A DNA stretch of 64,000 nucleotides from Nemophila menziesii. Taxonomy: Eukaryota > Streptophyta > Magnoliopsida > Boraginales > Hydrophyllaceae. The number at the start of each line of letters is the position of its first letter. Within the stretch, counting starts at the first letter, position 1. Both the position numbers and the translations under genes were made by a program. Shown in pieces: positions 45,205 through 55,887 of the stretch. The notes beneath the pieces were generated by a model. The model did no database searches. It was not told the origin of the DNA and was given only the letters and a program-made list of their open reading frames with translations. The stretch spans positions 5,024,501 to 5,088,500 of the forward strand of contig JARWIR010000005.1 in assembly GCA_029959085.1 (NCBI GenBank), given 5' to 3'.

Positions 45205-46784
45205 GAGATAATGACACTAGGGGTCTTGAAGACACCCCCCTCTTCGAGTTAGCACCCCCACCTAGAGCCTCTTCTTACTAAAGACCTCAACAAGAATTTA
45301 ACACATGAACCCAAAAACCCCATTTACAATACTACCCCCCTTTTGTTTTAGTTCTGCTATATATACTAAATATACCATTTCTAAATCATAAAAATCTTTC
45401 TATTTCCCGTCAATACATTTCTCTCTCATCCTCTCACCTAACTTTTCTAAACAAAACCTAGAAACCCTCCCTGTTACTCTCTCCTCTCAACAGCCACCAC
45501 CACCACCGAAATAGCCACCACCACCACCACCAAGTATGTTTATATTGAAGAAGATTGAAGCTCGATTTTCTGTTCGCAGCTTCTCTCTCTTCTTCGTGAA
45601 CGGAGGCCTCTTTATACATATGGAACCCCGATCTGCTTCTCTCTCTGCTATATATACTAAACCCGATCTGCTGTGAAGAAGAAGGCCGTGAAGCTCCGGC
45701 GATGTAGGTCTGCAATATGCGACGTGGTGGTTGTGTTAGGGTTGTGGTGGTGCTGGTTGTATCGCGAGGTGGTACTGGCGGTGGCGAGAGGTGCTGTTCT
45801 TCGCGTGGCTTTAGTTCGGTGGTTCGCCGCAGTTGCAGGTCGGAGGTAGAGCTTCGGGGTGCTCCGGCTGTTCGAGTGTTGCTGTGGTTGCTGTTCGGGC
45901 TGCTCACCGCGAGATCTATTCGTTCAAGCTCGAGGAGACCAAGCTGCTTCACACGATTCCATGGCTGCTTCACACGATTTCATGGCTGCTTCAAGCCATT
46001 CTGTTTTGATGTGGGGCTGATGCCATGGCTGCTTCACGCGAGACACGAAGCTTTGGTAGATGGTGAAGACAAGTCTATTTCTGTCGAGCCCCTTTTTTTT
46101 TTCTTTGTAAATGGTTGACCAGATCTAGATCTGGTCAAACCAGTTAGGTTTTTTTTTTTCCTTGTAATAAAATGTGTAAATGTGCTTTTTTTTTTAATAA
46201 TACTCAATAATTTTATTTTTTTAGCATTTCCGATTATACTCTTTGTGTGTGTTAATAGTACCCCCAAATTTTAAGAGTACTCCGAAAATTTCTTAGAGTA
46301 CTCCGAGAATTTCTTAGAGTACTCCGAGTTTTTCTTAGAGTACTCCGAGTTTTTCTTACAGTACTCTACATTTTTATACAGTACTCTGCATTTTTCAGGC
46401 AGCCGGACGTAGGTGGTCGGATTTTTAGAATATTCATTAAAATATATAGAGTACTTTATGTTTTTCTCAGAGTACTCTATGTTTTTCTCAGAGTACTCTA
46501 TGTTTTTCTCAGAGTACTCTATGTTTTTTCCGGTGACCGGTGACTGGTGGTCGGAGGTCGGTGGTCGGTGGCCGGAGGTCGGAGATAGGTGGTAGGTGGG
46601 TAGGTTGGTAGGTGGGTAGTGGTAGAGGAGAGAGAAACAGTGACATCATACTTTTTTGTCTTTTAGTGTTAGTAAGGGTAGGAAAAACTATTGTAAAAAA
46701 TGAGGTCCCTAAGAATAACAACTTTCAAGACACTACTCTATAGAGAAAAAATAGTGTCTCCAAGACCCTATATATAATTCACCC
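45205..46784 (-). mobile_element. Non-autonomous Mutator-like element B (sister of A)
   Basis: Flanked by perfect 9-bp repeats TTTATTTTC at 45196-45204 and 46785-46793. Ends match element A in inverse orientation (right end complement GGGTGAATTATATATAGGG; left end GAGATAATGACACTAGGGG). It carries the same AGAGTACTCT array, CCAGATCTAGATCTGG palindrome and a GC-rich interior (45690-46090) with long meaningless frames. No transposase. Length 1580 bp against 1645 bp for A. Confidence 0.85.
46273..46525. repeat. AGAGTACTCT palindrome array (element B)
   Basis: At least eight AGAGTACTC units with T-rich spacers (TTTTTCTTAG, TATGTTTTTCTC), mirroring the array in element A. Confidence 0.9.
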
Positions 46785-46793
46785 TTTATTTTC

Positions 46794-47916
46794 AAATTAT
46801 CTTTTTTTTTTCTTTTTACTGTCTAACTTGCAAGGCTGACTAAACCAGGAGCTTACATTGTTGAACTCAGTCCACTCGAGAAAGCAACAAACCAAGCACA
46901 ACCAAAACCAATCGACTTAAAACACAAATCAAACATAACAAAATCAAAACCAATCGAACCAAAAACATCACAAAAACATCCAAGGATGCAAAGCAAGCCT
47001 TTCTAGCAGAAATATAGAAGGAAATCAAAACCCCATCTGTGTCACATACTAGTACAAGCATCACCCCAACTGAGAACACGGAAAAAGAATCACAACCACC
47101 ACTATATAAATCGTTGGAGAAAGAGGAAATCACCCCACTAGGAGCAGCCAGTACATCGTGAAAGGAGAAACAAAGAAGGAGGACAGTGTCATTGGAAAAA
47201 AAGAAAATAAAATCAAGAAAGAGAAGGGGAAGACACTGGAAAATATAGGAGACGAGGGCCCGCCGTCGCTGGAAGAAAGAGAGGGCGGTCACGGCGGTAA
47301 GTAAAAATTGTTTGAGATTTTTTTAAAATTTGAAAAGACCAAAATATAGAGATCACACTGAAAAAGAAAACCCTAAAAGTTAGGGAGAAAATTTGAAAAG
47401 TTCGATAATCTATAATATGTGTTGAAAAAAATAGACATTTTCTTTTTGATATATGTGTGTCCTGACCAGTTTTTGCGCACCACGACTATTCCATAGGAAA
47501 AAACATGTATTATATTAATGGTAAGTAAGGGTTTGTTTGAAAGTGTTTATTTTAAAGTAAAAAAGTAATTTTAAAATAAAATAAATTTTTTTGAAAAAAT
47601 TATTAAAAATAATTTTAAAATCTAGAATTATTTTAGATGCTTTTTTTCAGAAGCATATATTTAGTGTTTCTCCTAAAAATGTTTTTCAAAATTTAAAATA
47701 ATTTCAAAAGTCTAAAAATATTTTTAGGTGTTTTTAAAAAAAAATACTTTCTAACAACAAATATATAATAATAAAAAATAAATATACTATTTGTATCTTA
47801 TATTATCACTCATTTCTCATTTTTCTCTTAAAAAATATTAAGTTCTTTATCTTTTCATTCTTCTTATTTTTATCCTTTCCTCTATCTTTTTGCATTTTTC
47901 ATAATTTTGATAAAAG

Positions 47917-47969
<53 letters not shown>

Positions 47970-48154
47970 TCAATAAATAGAAATATATATTATTTTTATT
48001 TACTTTACCTTTATATCATCTCTTATATGGAAGGTTTAACCACCAATCAAATGTTGGTATGATTTTTTTGATTTTCTTTAAGAAATATATTTTTTTTTAC
48101 TTTATATTAAAATTATATTAAAAATAAGGAAAAGATTATTTTTTTATCCTTAAA
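46794..48154. other. Intergenic with unrecognised frame and SINE scrap
   Basis: 46867-47292 is open on the minus strand (141 codons, mostly hydrophobic Leu/Val/Phe) but resembles no family. It may be a LINE 5' region. At 47460-47505 the minus strand reads GGAATAGTCGTGGTGCGC, a fragment of the SINE family found at 49.9 and 50.7 kb. A (TA)n run lies at 47921-47965. Confidence 0.4.
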
Positions 48155-48171
48155 TTATTTACTTCCTTTTT

Positions 48172-48282
48172 TTTTTTGTTACATAGGAGAGCTACTTTGG
48201 ACTCAGAATCATTGACTCGGTTCGAACCTGCACCATTAGATTGGATGATCAAGGCCCTGGCCAATGAGCTAATTCCAACTGG
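48172..48282 (-). mobile_element. tRNA-derived SINE with 17-bp TSD
   Basis: Flanked by perfect TTATTTACTTCCTTTTT at 48155-48171 and 48283-48299. Minus strand reads a box-A-like TTAGCTCATTGGCC and box B GGTTCGAACC, spaced as in a tRNA promoter, and ends in a poly-A tail. Length 111 bp. Confidence 0.92.
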
Positions 48283-48689
48283 TTATTTACTTCCTTTTTA
48301 GCTAACTATAGTTACCACATAGCTTTCACAATTTGATGCTTGGCTGCTAGGTGAAATTAAATTAATTTCATTGTTTTTTCTTTTCTAGTCTTTCTTTTTT
48401 CTTATAATTACAATTGTTTGTATCTACCTGGGGGACTCTTTGTACTGCAAGGCGTGTTGTTTGGCTTTGTTTACGTGATGATGTCCTTTTTTTGTCCTTT
48501 ACTAAATAACAAACTTTCGAAAATTGAATTAGTGCTAACCAATCTTTTTTTTTTCCCGTCATTTAGTGCTAACCAATCACGTGACACGTTATATTCTCCA
48601 GCTTGATGTCGCATGGAGAATGTAAGTTACGAGTTCAAAACTCACAAAATTAAGTTACAATTTCAAAAAGTTGAGTTCTAGAAAAAATT

Positions 48690-49575
48690 TCAAAACTCAC
48701 AAATTTAAGTTACAATTTTTTTTTTTTTTTAAAAACTCATAAAGAAAAAAATAGTAAGTTGAATTACTGAAAAATGTAATAAGTTAAGTTATACGAAAAA
48801 TCTCAAAACTCAAGAAAATATTGATAATTTTTTTTTTAATAATGAGTTAATTGTGTTACAAAAACATTATTAATAAAAATTATATGATAGATAATATATT
48901 TTTGATACATACTTTATTAATTAAAGCATTTTATCTTTTACTTGATAAACAATTTGAGTTTTGAAGAATATCCTATAACTCAGACTATTTTTCAAATCAA
49001 AGATGAAACACATCAATTTATCCTATTTACAAAGTAAACATTTTAATGTATTCATTAATTTGTGAAGCAGTCTTCGAATGCGGAATTTTCACGCCCAATC
49101 ATGCAAAGTTCTTCGGGTCATTTTCTTCAAGTAATAAATACTCAAAAAATTGAGTTTCGTAAAAATGTTCAAAACTCATAAAGAAAAAAAATTGTAAGTT
49201 GAGTTATTGGAAAATGTAATAAGTTGAGTTATGAAAAAATTCCCAAAACTTAAAAAAAATTGAATAAACATTTTTTTGTATAATAATGAGTTAGTTATGT
49301 TACAAGAACATTATAATCAAAAACTATATGATAGATAACATATTTATGATACATATTTTATGAATATAAGTAATTTTTTTTACTTAATAAACAACCTGAG
49401 TTATAGAGATAACTCAAACTGTTATTCAAATCAAAGGTAAAACATATATATTTATCTAATTTCCATAGTAAACGTCTTAATGTATTTATTAATTTGTGAA
49501 GCACTTTTCAAATGCAGGATTTCCATGCCCAATCATGAAAAGTCCTTTGGATCATATTCTTCGAGCAATACAGAG
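48690..49575 (+). repeat. Tandem duplication of about 450 bp, two diverged copies
   Basis: Copies at about 48690-49135 and 49150-49575 share AACTCATAAAGAAAAAAA, GTAATAAGTTRAGTTAT, ATATGATAGATAA.ATATTT, TTAATTTGTGAAGCA and CATGCCCAATCATG-like blocks in the same order. The last 100 bp of each looks like an exon remnant, and 49740-49825 may be another. No family was recognised. Confidence 0.75.
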
Positions 49576-49935
49576 TTTGACGAGATCATTGCTATGTGAA
49601 AAAATTGGCAGGTACACGCACCTTTTTTAACTACTATACTAGTTTATAATTTTGTTTATTTTACTCAATTTTCACATTCCATGATATATAATAATAACAT
49701 GATAACCATGGGGATTTATCGTTTGTATATATGGACACTGCAACTGCAATATGCACTTGAAGCGACTTACAAATCATCAACAGATGCTTCCTCGGTTGAG
49801 ATTGATATCTCAGCTTACTGAAAAGGTATTTTCACATCTTAATATAATAATTTGTTTACTATATATTTGTTCTTAGCTCAAAATGGTCCAACTATTGAAA
49901 GCAAGGGAAAGGCAAATAATGGGACACAGATTGTT

Positions 49936-50102
49936 TTTTTTTTTGGTACGTGAGTGATCCGGGCTTGCTTGCGCGTACCACGACTAATCCCACGGGTATA
50001 TACACGCCTCTCCATCTATATTCTCAGGTAAATCAGAACTAGGTTATCCATGTTTAAGGAGGAGTTCGAGTCTTGAACGTCTCACTTTACACCTATTAAG
50101 GA
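49936..50102 (-). mobile_element. SINE, minus orientation, near-perfect TSD
   Basis: Flanks GGGACACAGATTGTT (49921-49935) and GGGACACGAATTGTT (50103-50117) match at 13 of 15 positions. The minus strand has a box-B-like AGACTCGAACTCC, the body AACATGGATAACCTAGTTCT, the tail GGATTAGTCGTGGTACGCG and a poly-A end. Confidence 0.85.
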
Positions 50103-50117
50103 GGGACACGAATTGTT

Positions 50118-51509
50118 GTATTAACTTGGAGATCATTAATTACTAATAATGTCAAGGGAGTGGAAATACTCTTGGCTTCGACTTTTTTTTTTAAATATAG
50201 AAAAGTTGTTGTAACAACGTGAAAGAATAAGTGTAAAAAAGACAAGTAGACATATGGTGCTTTTAATGTAAAATAAATAACCGTTGTGATCAAAGAAAAT
50301 GAAAATAAACTGAAAAGTTTAATTGACATTAATCTTTTTATTTATATCTATAAACATTATATTAATATTAAGTTATGAAATATATTCATATTGATTATAG
50401 TTATATTTTAGAGTTTCTTTATTACTAATAGTTAACTCTATTATTCATATTCGATATTTCATACGACATTGGTTTCTCATGAAATTCAGTTTGTATATGA
50501 AATAATCTAAGTTGATAGTGAACAACTCATATTAACAAAATATGTTCGAACTAATTTAAGAAAATAGATGAGTAGAAATTAAAAATCTATTGTCTGGTTT
50601 ATAAAGAATTGATTTAGTCTTTAGATATTTTTTAGGAATAATTTAGAATGTCAAATTTAATACATGTATAATCAATTATAAAATTTAAAAAGAAGGTATA
50701 AAGTTCGAATCTCTTCCCCTAACAGGTGTAAAGTGTGAGGTACAAGGCTCGAACCCTTTCTTGAACATGGGTAACCTAGTTCTACTTTACCTGAGAATAT
50801 ACATGAGGAGGCATGTATACCCCGTGGGTTTAGTCGTGGTACGAGTAAACTGACCTGAATCACCCATGTACCAAAAGAAATATTAATAAATTTAAGAGTT
50901 AGTTTTTCTCTCCTATACTAATTATCAGTATAATAAATTTTTCTCTATACTTAGTAATGATACCAGAGACTTGACAGGATTTGAATGATATTTATCAAAA
51001 GATCATTGATATATATAAAATTAATTTGTTTTACTTTTATATCACTCATTATGTGAATGTTTTAAATCATTAATCAAACCATTTCTTTTTTTAATTATTT
51101 ATTTTTTCTTTCTTTTGTTTATGTCACATAAAATGACACACATCACATGAGATAAAATAAGAATAAAATAAATAAAGGTAATATATAATGATACTCAATT
51201 TAAATTACTTACCTTCATTAAACTCTAATTCAAACAATTTTTTTTCCTTAAATTTTTTTCCATTACTTTAAAAATATAAATCTAAACCATCCATTAATCA
51301 CCCCATTTTTTAAAGCGGATTATTGTCACTCTTGCCACTCTCTCGAGGGGGCTTGAGTATGTTATTTATTTACTTTAGGCCACTCTATATGACACAAGGC
51401 TCACATAAAATTCTAAAACACGAAAATTGAAAAGCTAACTCATACAAGGCCCGCATAAAATCCTCTATCACGTGCCAACTTCCCGGCCCGTATTTGTACA
51501 GAATGGCAT
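50118..51509. other. Intergenic (apart from the SINE) and DEG9-like upstream region
   Basis: AT-rich, no gene. Homology with the upstream region of DEG9-like copy 1 begins at about 51510 and includes shared TATATATAGAGAGAT (about 51582), a likely TATA region about 110 bp before the ATG. Confidence 0.5.
50720..50880 (+). mobile_element. SINE, plus orientation, same family
   Basis: Shares with the 49.9-kb SINE the segments AGGTGTAAAGTG, GAACATGGGTAACCTAGTTC, CCTGAGAATATA, CCCCGTGGG and TAGTCGTGGTACG in order, ending ATGTACCAAAAGAAA. Box-B-like GGCTCGAACC at about 50747. No clear target duplication. Confidence 0.8.
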
Positions 51510-51695
51510 CTCTCGCGTGCTATGAGTATGTACACACATATATATACACACATATGTATGTATAATGTATGTATATTACTGTATATATAGAGAGATGCAC
51601 TGCATTGTAACTAAAGTTGTTACACAATAACTAAAAATAACAAGAAAAAGATTCAAAGAATTCAAAGAAGCAGAAGCGTAGGTGTAACTGTAGAA

Positions 51696-54600
51696 ATGGA
51701 GAGAAGAGGAAAGAGAAAGAGAAACAGCTCACCAAAGAAGAAAGCGTCGCCGGTGAAGGAGACGGCGGACTCTTCTACCGACTCAGATTCCAGTCACCCT
51801 GCCGCATCTTACGCATTGACTAAACGTAAAGAGGAACTTGTAGTTGATCTCCACGGTTCAGAGGACGTTGAATCCACTCCACCTACCGTAGCCACTGCTA
51901 AACGTCAACGCCGTCCCAGCGCCAAAGCAAAATCCGCTGCTACTGGACCTGATATCGACGCTTTAGACGAAGTAGAATCCACTCCTCCTGCCGCGACTGC
52001 TAAACGTCAACGCCGCGGCAGCGCCAGCGCTAAAGCAAAATCCACTCCAACTGGAACTACTACCGATACTCCTCCTCCTCCTCCTGGTGGCAGCGGCAAA
52101 GAACAAACCACTCCTCCTACTGTTACTTCTACCGGAACTACCGGTCATGGCGTTAGCAAAGTACATGCCACTCCTCCTACTGGAACTCCTACCGGAACTC
52201 CTACCGGAACTCCTTCTAGAGCTCCTACCGAAACTCCTCGTCGCCGCGGCCGACCTAAGAAGAGTTTAACGCCAGCTTCGAACCTCGGAAACACATCGAA
52301 GAGCGGAGGCTTCGATGTAGCTGATGAAGAAGAGGAGCCACCGAAGTTGGAGAACATCTCCGTGGGTCCGTTTTTGGACGCTGTTGTGAAGGTCTTCTGC
52401 GTTCATGCGAAGCCTAACATGTCTCTACCATGGCAAATGAAGCGACAATACAGTACAAGCAGCAGCGGTTTCATGATCCCAGGCCGGAGAATCATCACAA
52501 CTGCTCGCTCTGTGGAGAATCACACTCTTGTTACGGTCAAAAAGCGCGGCTCCGATACTCAATATTTTGCTCGCGTGCTCGCCGTCGGTGTCGAATGCGA
52601 TTTAGGTACGTTCATACAATTTATATATATATATACGTATGTGTACCTATCTATTTATGTATATGTATGTGTGTAACTATCTATATATGTATATGTATGT
52701 GTGTCTATACTATATATTTATATATATAATGTATTTATTGCCGAATTTATATATACATACATAATTTATAGTTGTATAATTTTATAATTTAGATAAACAT
52801 GATTTTATTTCGATAATCTGCATCTATTACGAGTGTGGTGCAAGTAAACCCTAGATATCTAGGTTTATGAATTATGATAGACATTGTCAGCATCCTCAAG
52901 TTGTTTAGCAAGACAAGATTATGTGAATAGGTGATTTAACGAAGATTTTATTCAAGATTTTGGGCGAGAAGTGTTAAATTTAGGGAAAATTGCACTATTG
53001 GTCCCTGTGTGTAAAAATAAGTAGAATATAAGAACGTATTTATACATTTTTGCATAACGAGGGACCAATTATGCAATTAACTATATATATTTTCATTATG
53101 CGATAGTCAATAATATGTACAAACGTGTTTGATATTAATTTCTTATACTAAAACATAAATCGCAAATCGTAGTGTATAGTTGCGTCTTTTGGAATAACAC
53201 AGGGACCAATGGTGTAATTTACCCTTAACTTGATTGAGTCGCAGCTGATTTTTGTTACTTGTGATGTCACAGCTCTATTGACCGTGCTTAAGGCTGGTTT
53301 CTGGGACGGAGTACAGCTTTTAGAGTTTGGAGCTTTGCCAGCTGTACTAGATCCCGTGAAGATTGCAGGTTATCCTCTCGAGGCATGTACTGTCTCTGTG
53401 GCTAGTGGTGCTGTGTCACGTATTGATATGCTATCATATCACCATGGATTTATTGAGCTTCTCGGAATGCAGGTTAATTATCAATCTATCATTTATAAAG
53501 AAGATTTGTTAATTAAATAAATTGAATTAGTTTCTTCTGTTTGATATCATGAGTGTTTTGTTTTGTTTTGTTTAAACAGGTTGATGCTACCGTTGTTGCT
53601 TGTGGAAATACTGGTGGGCCCGTCTTAAACAGAGAAGGTCAATGTGTAGGAGTTTTATTTCTGTCTAATAAAAATGATGCTGCAGTGTACACAAGCTTAG
53701 TTATACCAGTACCAGTGGTACAGCATTTTCTTCGAGACTATGAGTCAACTGGATATATAGGTAGAGGTTTCTTATATAACATTATCAGATTTTCTTAAAA
53801 TATAGGGACTTATATTGCAATTAATTCAAACCCTTGTATTCTCTCTAGGATTTCCGGTACTTAATGTTGACTGGCAAAACATGGAAAACGCTGTATTTCG
53901 CAGAGCTATTGGATTAGAACAGGATCAGAAAGGTATTAGGATTCGAAGGATTGAGCGTACATCAAACGAATATAATTTTTTATTGCCTTTGGATGTGATA
54001 ACTAAAATTGACGGGGTCAATATTGGAAATGACGGAACAGGTGATAAATGATAATAATCTTAATTGCTTAATTTCCACTGCTACGTTAAATATTCTACTG
54101 ATTTTTGTTCCAGTTGCGTTTGAAGATGGGGAGCGAATCGACTTTGGTTACCTGATTTCTCAGAAATATCTGGGAGATAAAGTGGAAGTGGAAGTTATTC
54201 GTGGGGCCGAAACAATTGTGTTTAGTGACATAACACTTGAAGCTAAGAAGTGTCTTATTCCAGCTCACCTCAATGGTTACCCTCCTTCTTACTATATCAT
54301 TGGAGGAATTGTTATCACAACTGTTACTATTCCATACTTAGTTTCTGAGGTTCGTTAATTCTTATTTCTACTTAATCTTTCATCTTCTCTAATAGTTTGA
54401 TGGTTAAAAGATTCTTAATTTTCTTCACTTGTAATTCAGTATGGAAGAGACTATGGGAATGCAGCTCCTGTGAAGTTGTTGGATAAACTTAGAAAGACGA
54501 TGAAACAGACTCATGATGAAGAAATAGTCATTGTCTCTCAGGTACATTCTCCATTTCTGACACACTGTTTATCAATTTCTTTTTTTGAGTTACTTGCTCT

Positions 54601-55559
54601 GTAATTCTCTATGTTTATGCAAAAATTGCACTATATATGTCCCTATGTTATTCAAAAGCTGCAGTATTATGCACAAATTTGCAATATAGGTCTCTATGTT
54701 ATGCAAAAGTTGCACTAGATGTCCCTAAATTATGAAAATATTGCACTATCTATATTAAACAAAGATTACAGTATAGATCCCTATATTATTATTTTTTTAT
54801 TGAGTTGATTGAACCAACTGTCTTTCTCTATATTCCACAAGTTTGTTTCTAAAATTGCAAAATAAATTGTAGATTCTTGCTGACTTTGACTTTCTTGGAT
54901 ACGATGATTTTGTGAATACCCAGGTAAACTCTACTTTTATTTGTTTCTCAAACATTCTAGCTTTAGCTAAATACAACTTTGCTGATACGTGTCATTATCT
55001 CTTTCTTTCTTTATTTGTTTATTTGTAGATTCTTTCTTGCAATAACCAACATGTTGAAAATCTGAGGGAGTTAGTTGCCATGATTACGAGCTGCAATGAT
55101 CAGTATCTGACTTTGGGTCTTGAATATGGAAAGGTAATATTTAATCCCTTATCTTGCAAACACAACAGATTAATCCTTTTATCTAGTGTAAAAAATTCAT
55201 TATCTGCTAGTTCCAGTATGGTAATTTGTGCAAGTAGATAACACACTTGGTCCTTTTATCTTTGTTTATTTTGATAGTTCAGTCCTTTTATCTTGCAAAT
55301 CTAACATTTCAATCCCTTTATCTTTTGATTTTGTGACAAAAGAGACTAACTATGTCACAATCTCAAAGTGATAAGGGACTAAACTGTTAAGTTTACAAGT
55401 CTAGGGACTAAAATTGTGAATTAGTCAAACTTATGGTGTTTATCTTTCTTGTTTTTGTAGACTCTGATCCTTCACAATGAATCAGCAAAGGCTTTAACTG
55501 CGGATATTCTTGCCCAGAACCAAATCCGTTCAGCCATGTCTGATGATCTCAGACCTTAG
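51696..55559 (+). CDS. DEG9-like trypsin/PDZ protein, catalytic triad lost, copy 2
   Basis: Nine exons (51696-52605, 53273-53472, 53580-53760, 53849-54040, 54114-54349, 54440-54541, 54873-54923, 55029-55133, 55461-55559) join in frame to 691 residues. The N-terminal 220 residues are basic, Pro/Thr-rich and repetitive, with a bipartite KRKR region and an AT-hook-like RRRGRPKK (182-189). The trypsin-like domain follows ([48 protein letters not shown]), then PDZ-type sequence (GFPVLNVDWQNMEN, KGIRIRRIERTS, RIDFGYLISQK) and a C-terminal region ending SAMSDDLRP. Arabidopsis DEG9, a nucleolar serine protease, is the clear relative. The catalytic His is Arg271 (TTARSVENH), the Asp is kept (Asp302) and the Ser is Thr381 (CGNTGGP). 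This predicts an inactive protease. Confidence 0.93.
52620..52740. repeat. TATG/TATA-rich repeat in intron 1
   Basis: (TA)n, then GTATGTGT and CTATCTATATATG-like repeats, corresponding to the same intron position in copy 1 (11.43-11.57 kb). Confidence 0.85.
54620..54790. repeat. Array of dispersed motif in DEG9 copy-2 intron 6
   Basis: Four to five diverged units in inverse orientation (TTGCACTATATATGTCCCTA, TTGCAATATAGGTCTCTA, TTGCACTAGATGTCCCTA). Same intron as the array in copy 1. Confidence 0.8.
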
Positions 55560-55887
55560 TAAAAGGCTGGAAAGGCACTATCCTACTACTACTACTACTA
55601 TTCCTACGCATTACAAAACTAAAGCACATTTGTTAGCATTTTATCTGTAATAATACTTTTAAATTCTCTTCTACTATGGCCTGAAATACTCTTTGCTAGA
55701 GATATGTTCTTTCTTTCTTTCATCTGGAGAGATAACATACAATTAGTTTGAAGATTGAACTTCTACTCATGTGATGATTGTCTAATTGCTTTTTCACTAT
55801 TAACAACATTTAAATCTGTCTTACAAATACTAGTTAGAAGAAAAGAAAAGAAAAGAAAAGATGATATTCCCCCATTTATTCCCTGTT

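Noticed and set aside
46867..47292. 141-codon hydrophobic minus-strand frame
   Set aside because: Leu/Val-rich translation of an A/C-rich plus strand without any family match or gene context; kept only as a note on the intergenic region.
48170..48285. Possible tRNA gene (GGTTCGAACC box)
   Set aside because: Box A and box B are present but there is no cloverleaf, and a poly-A tail and 17-bp target duplication show it is a SINE.
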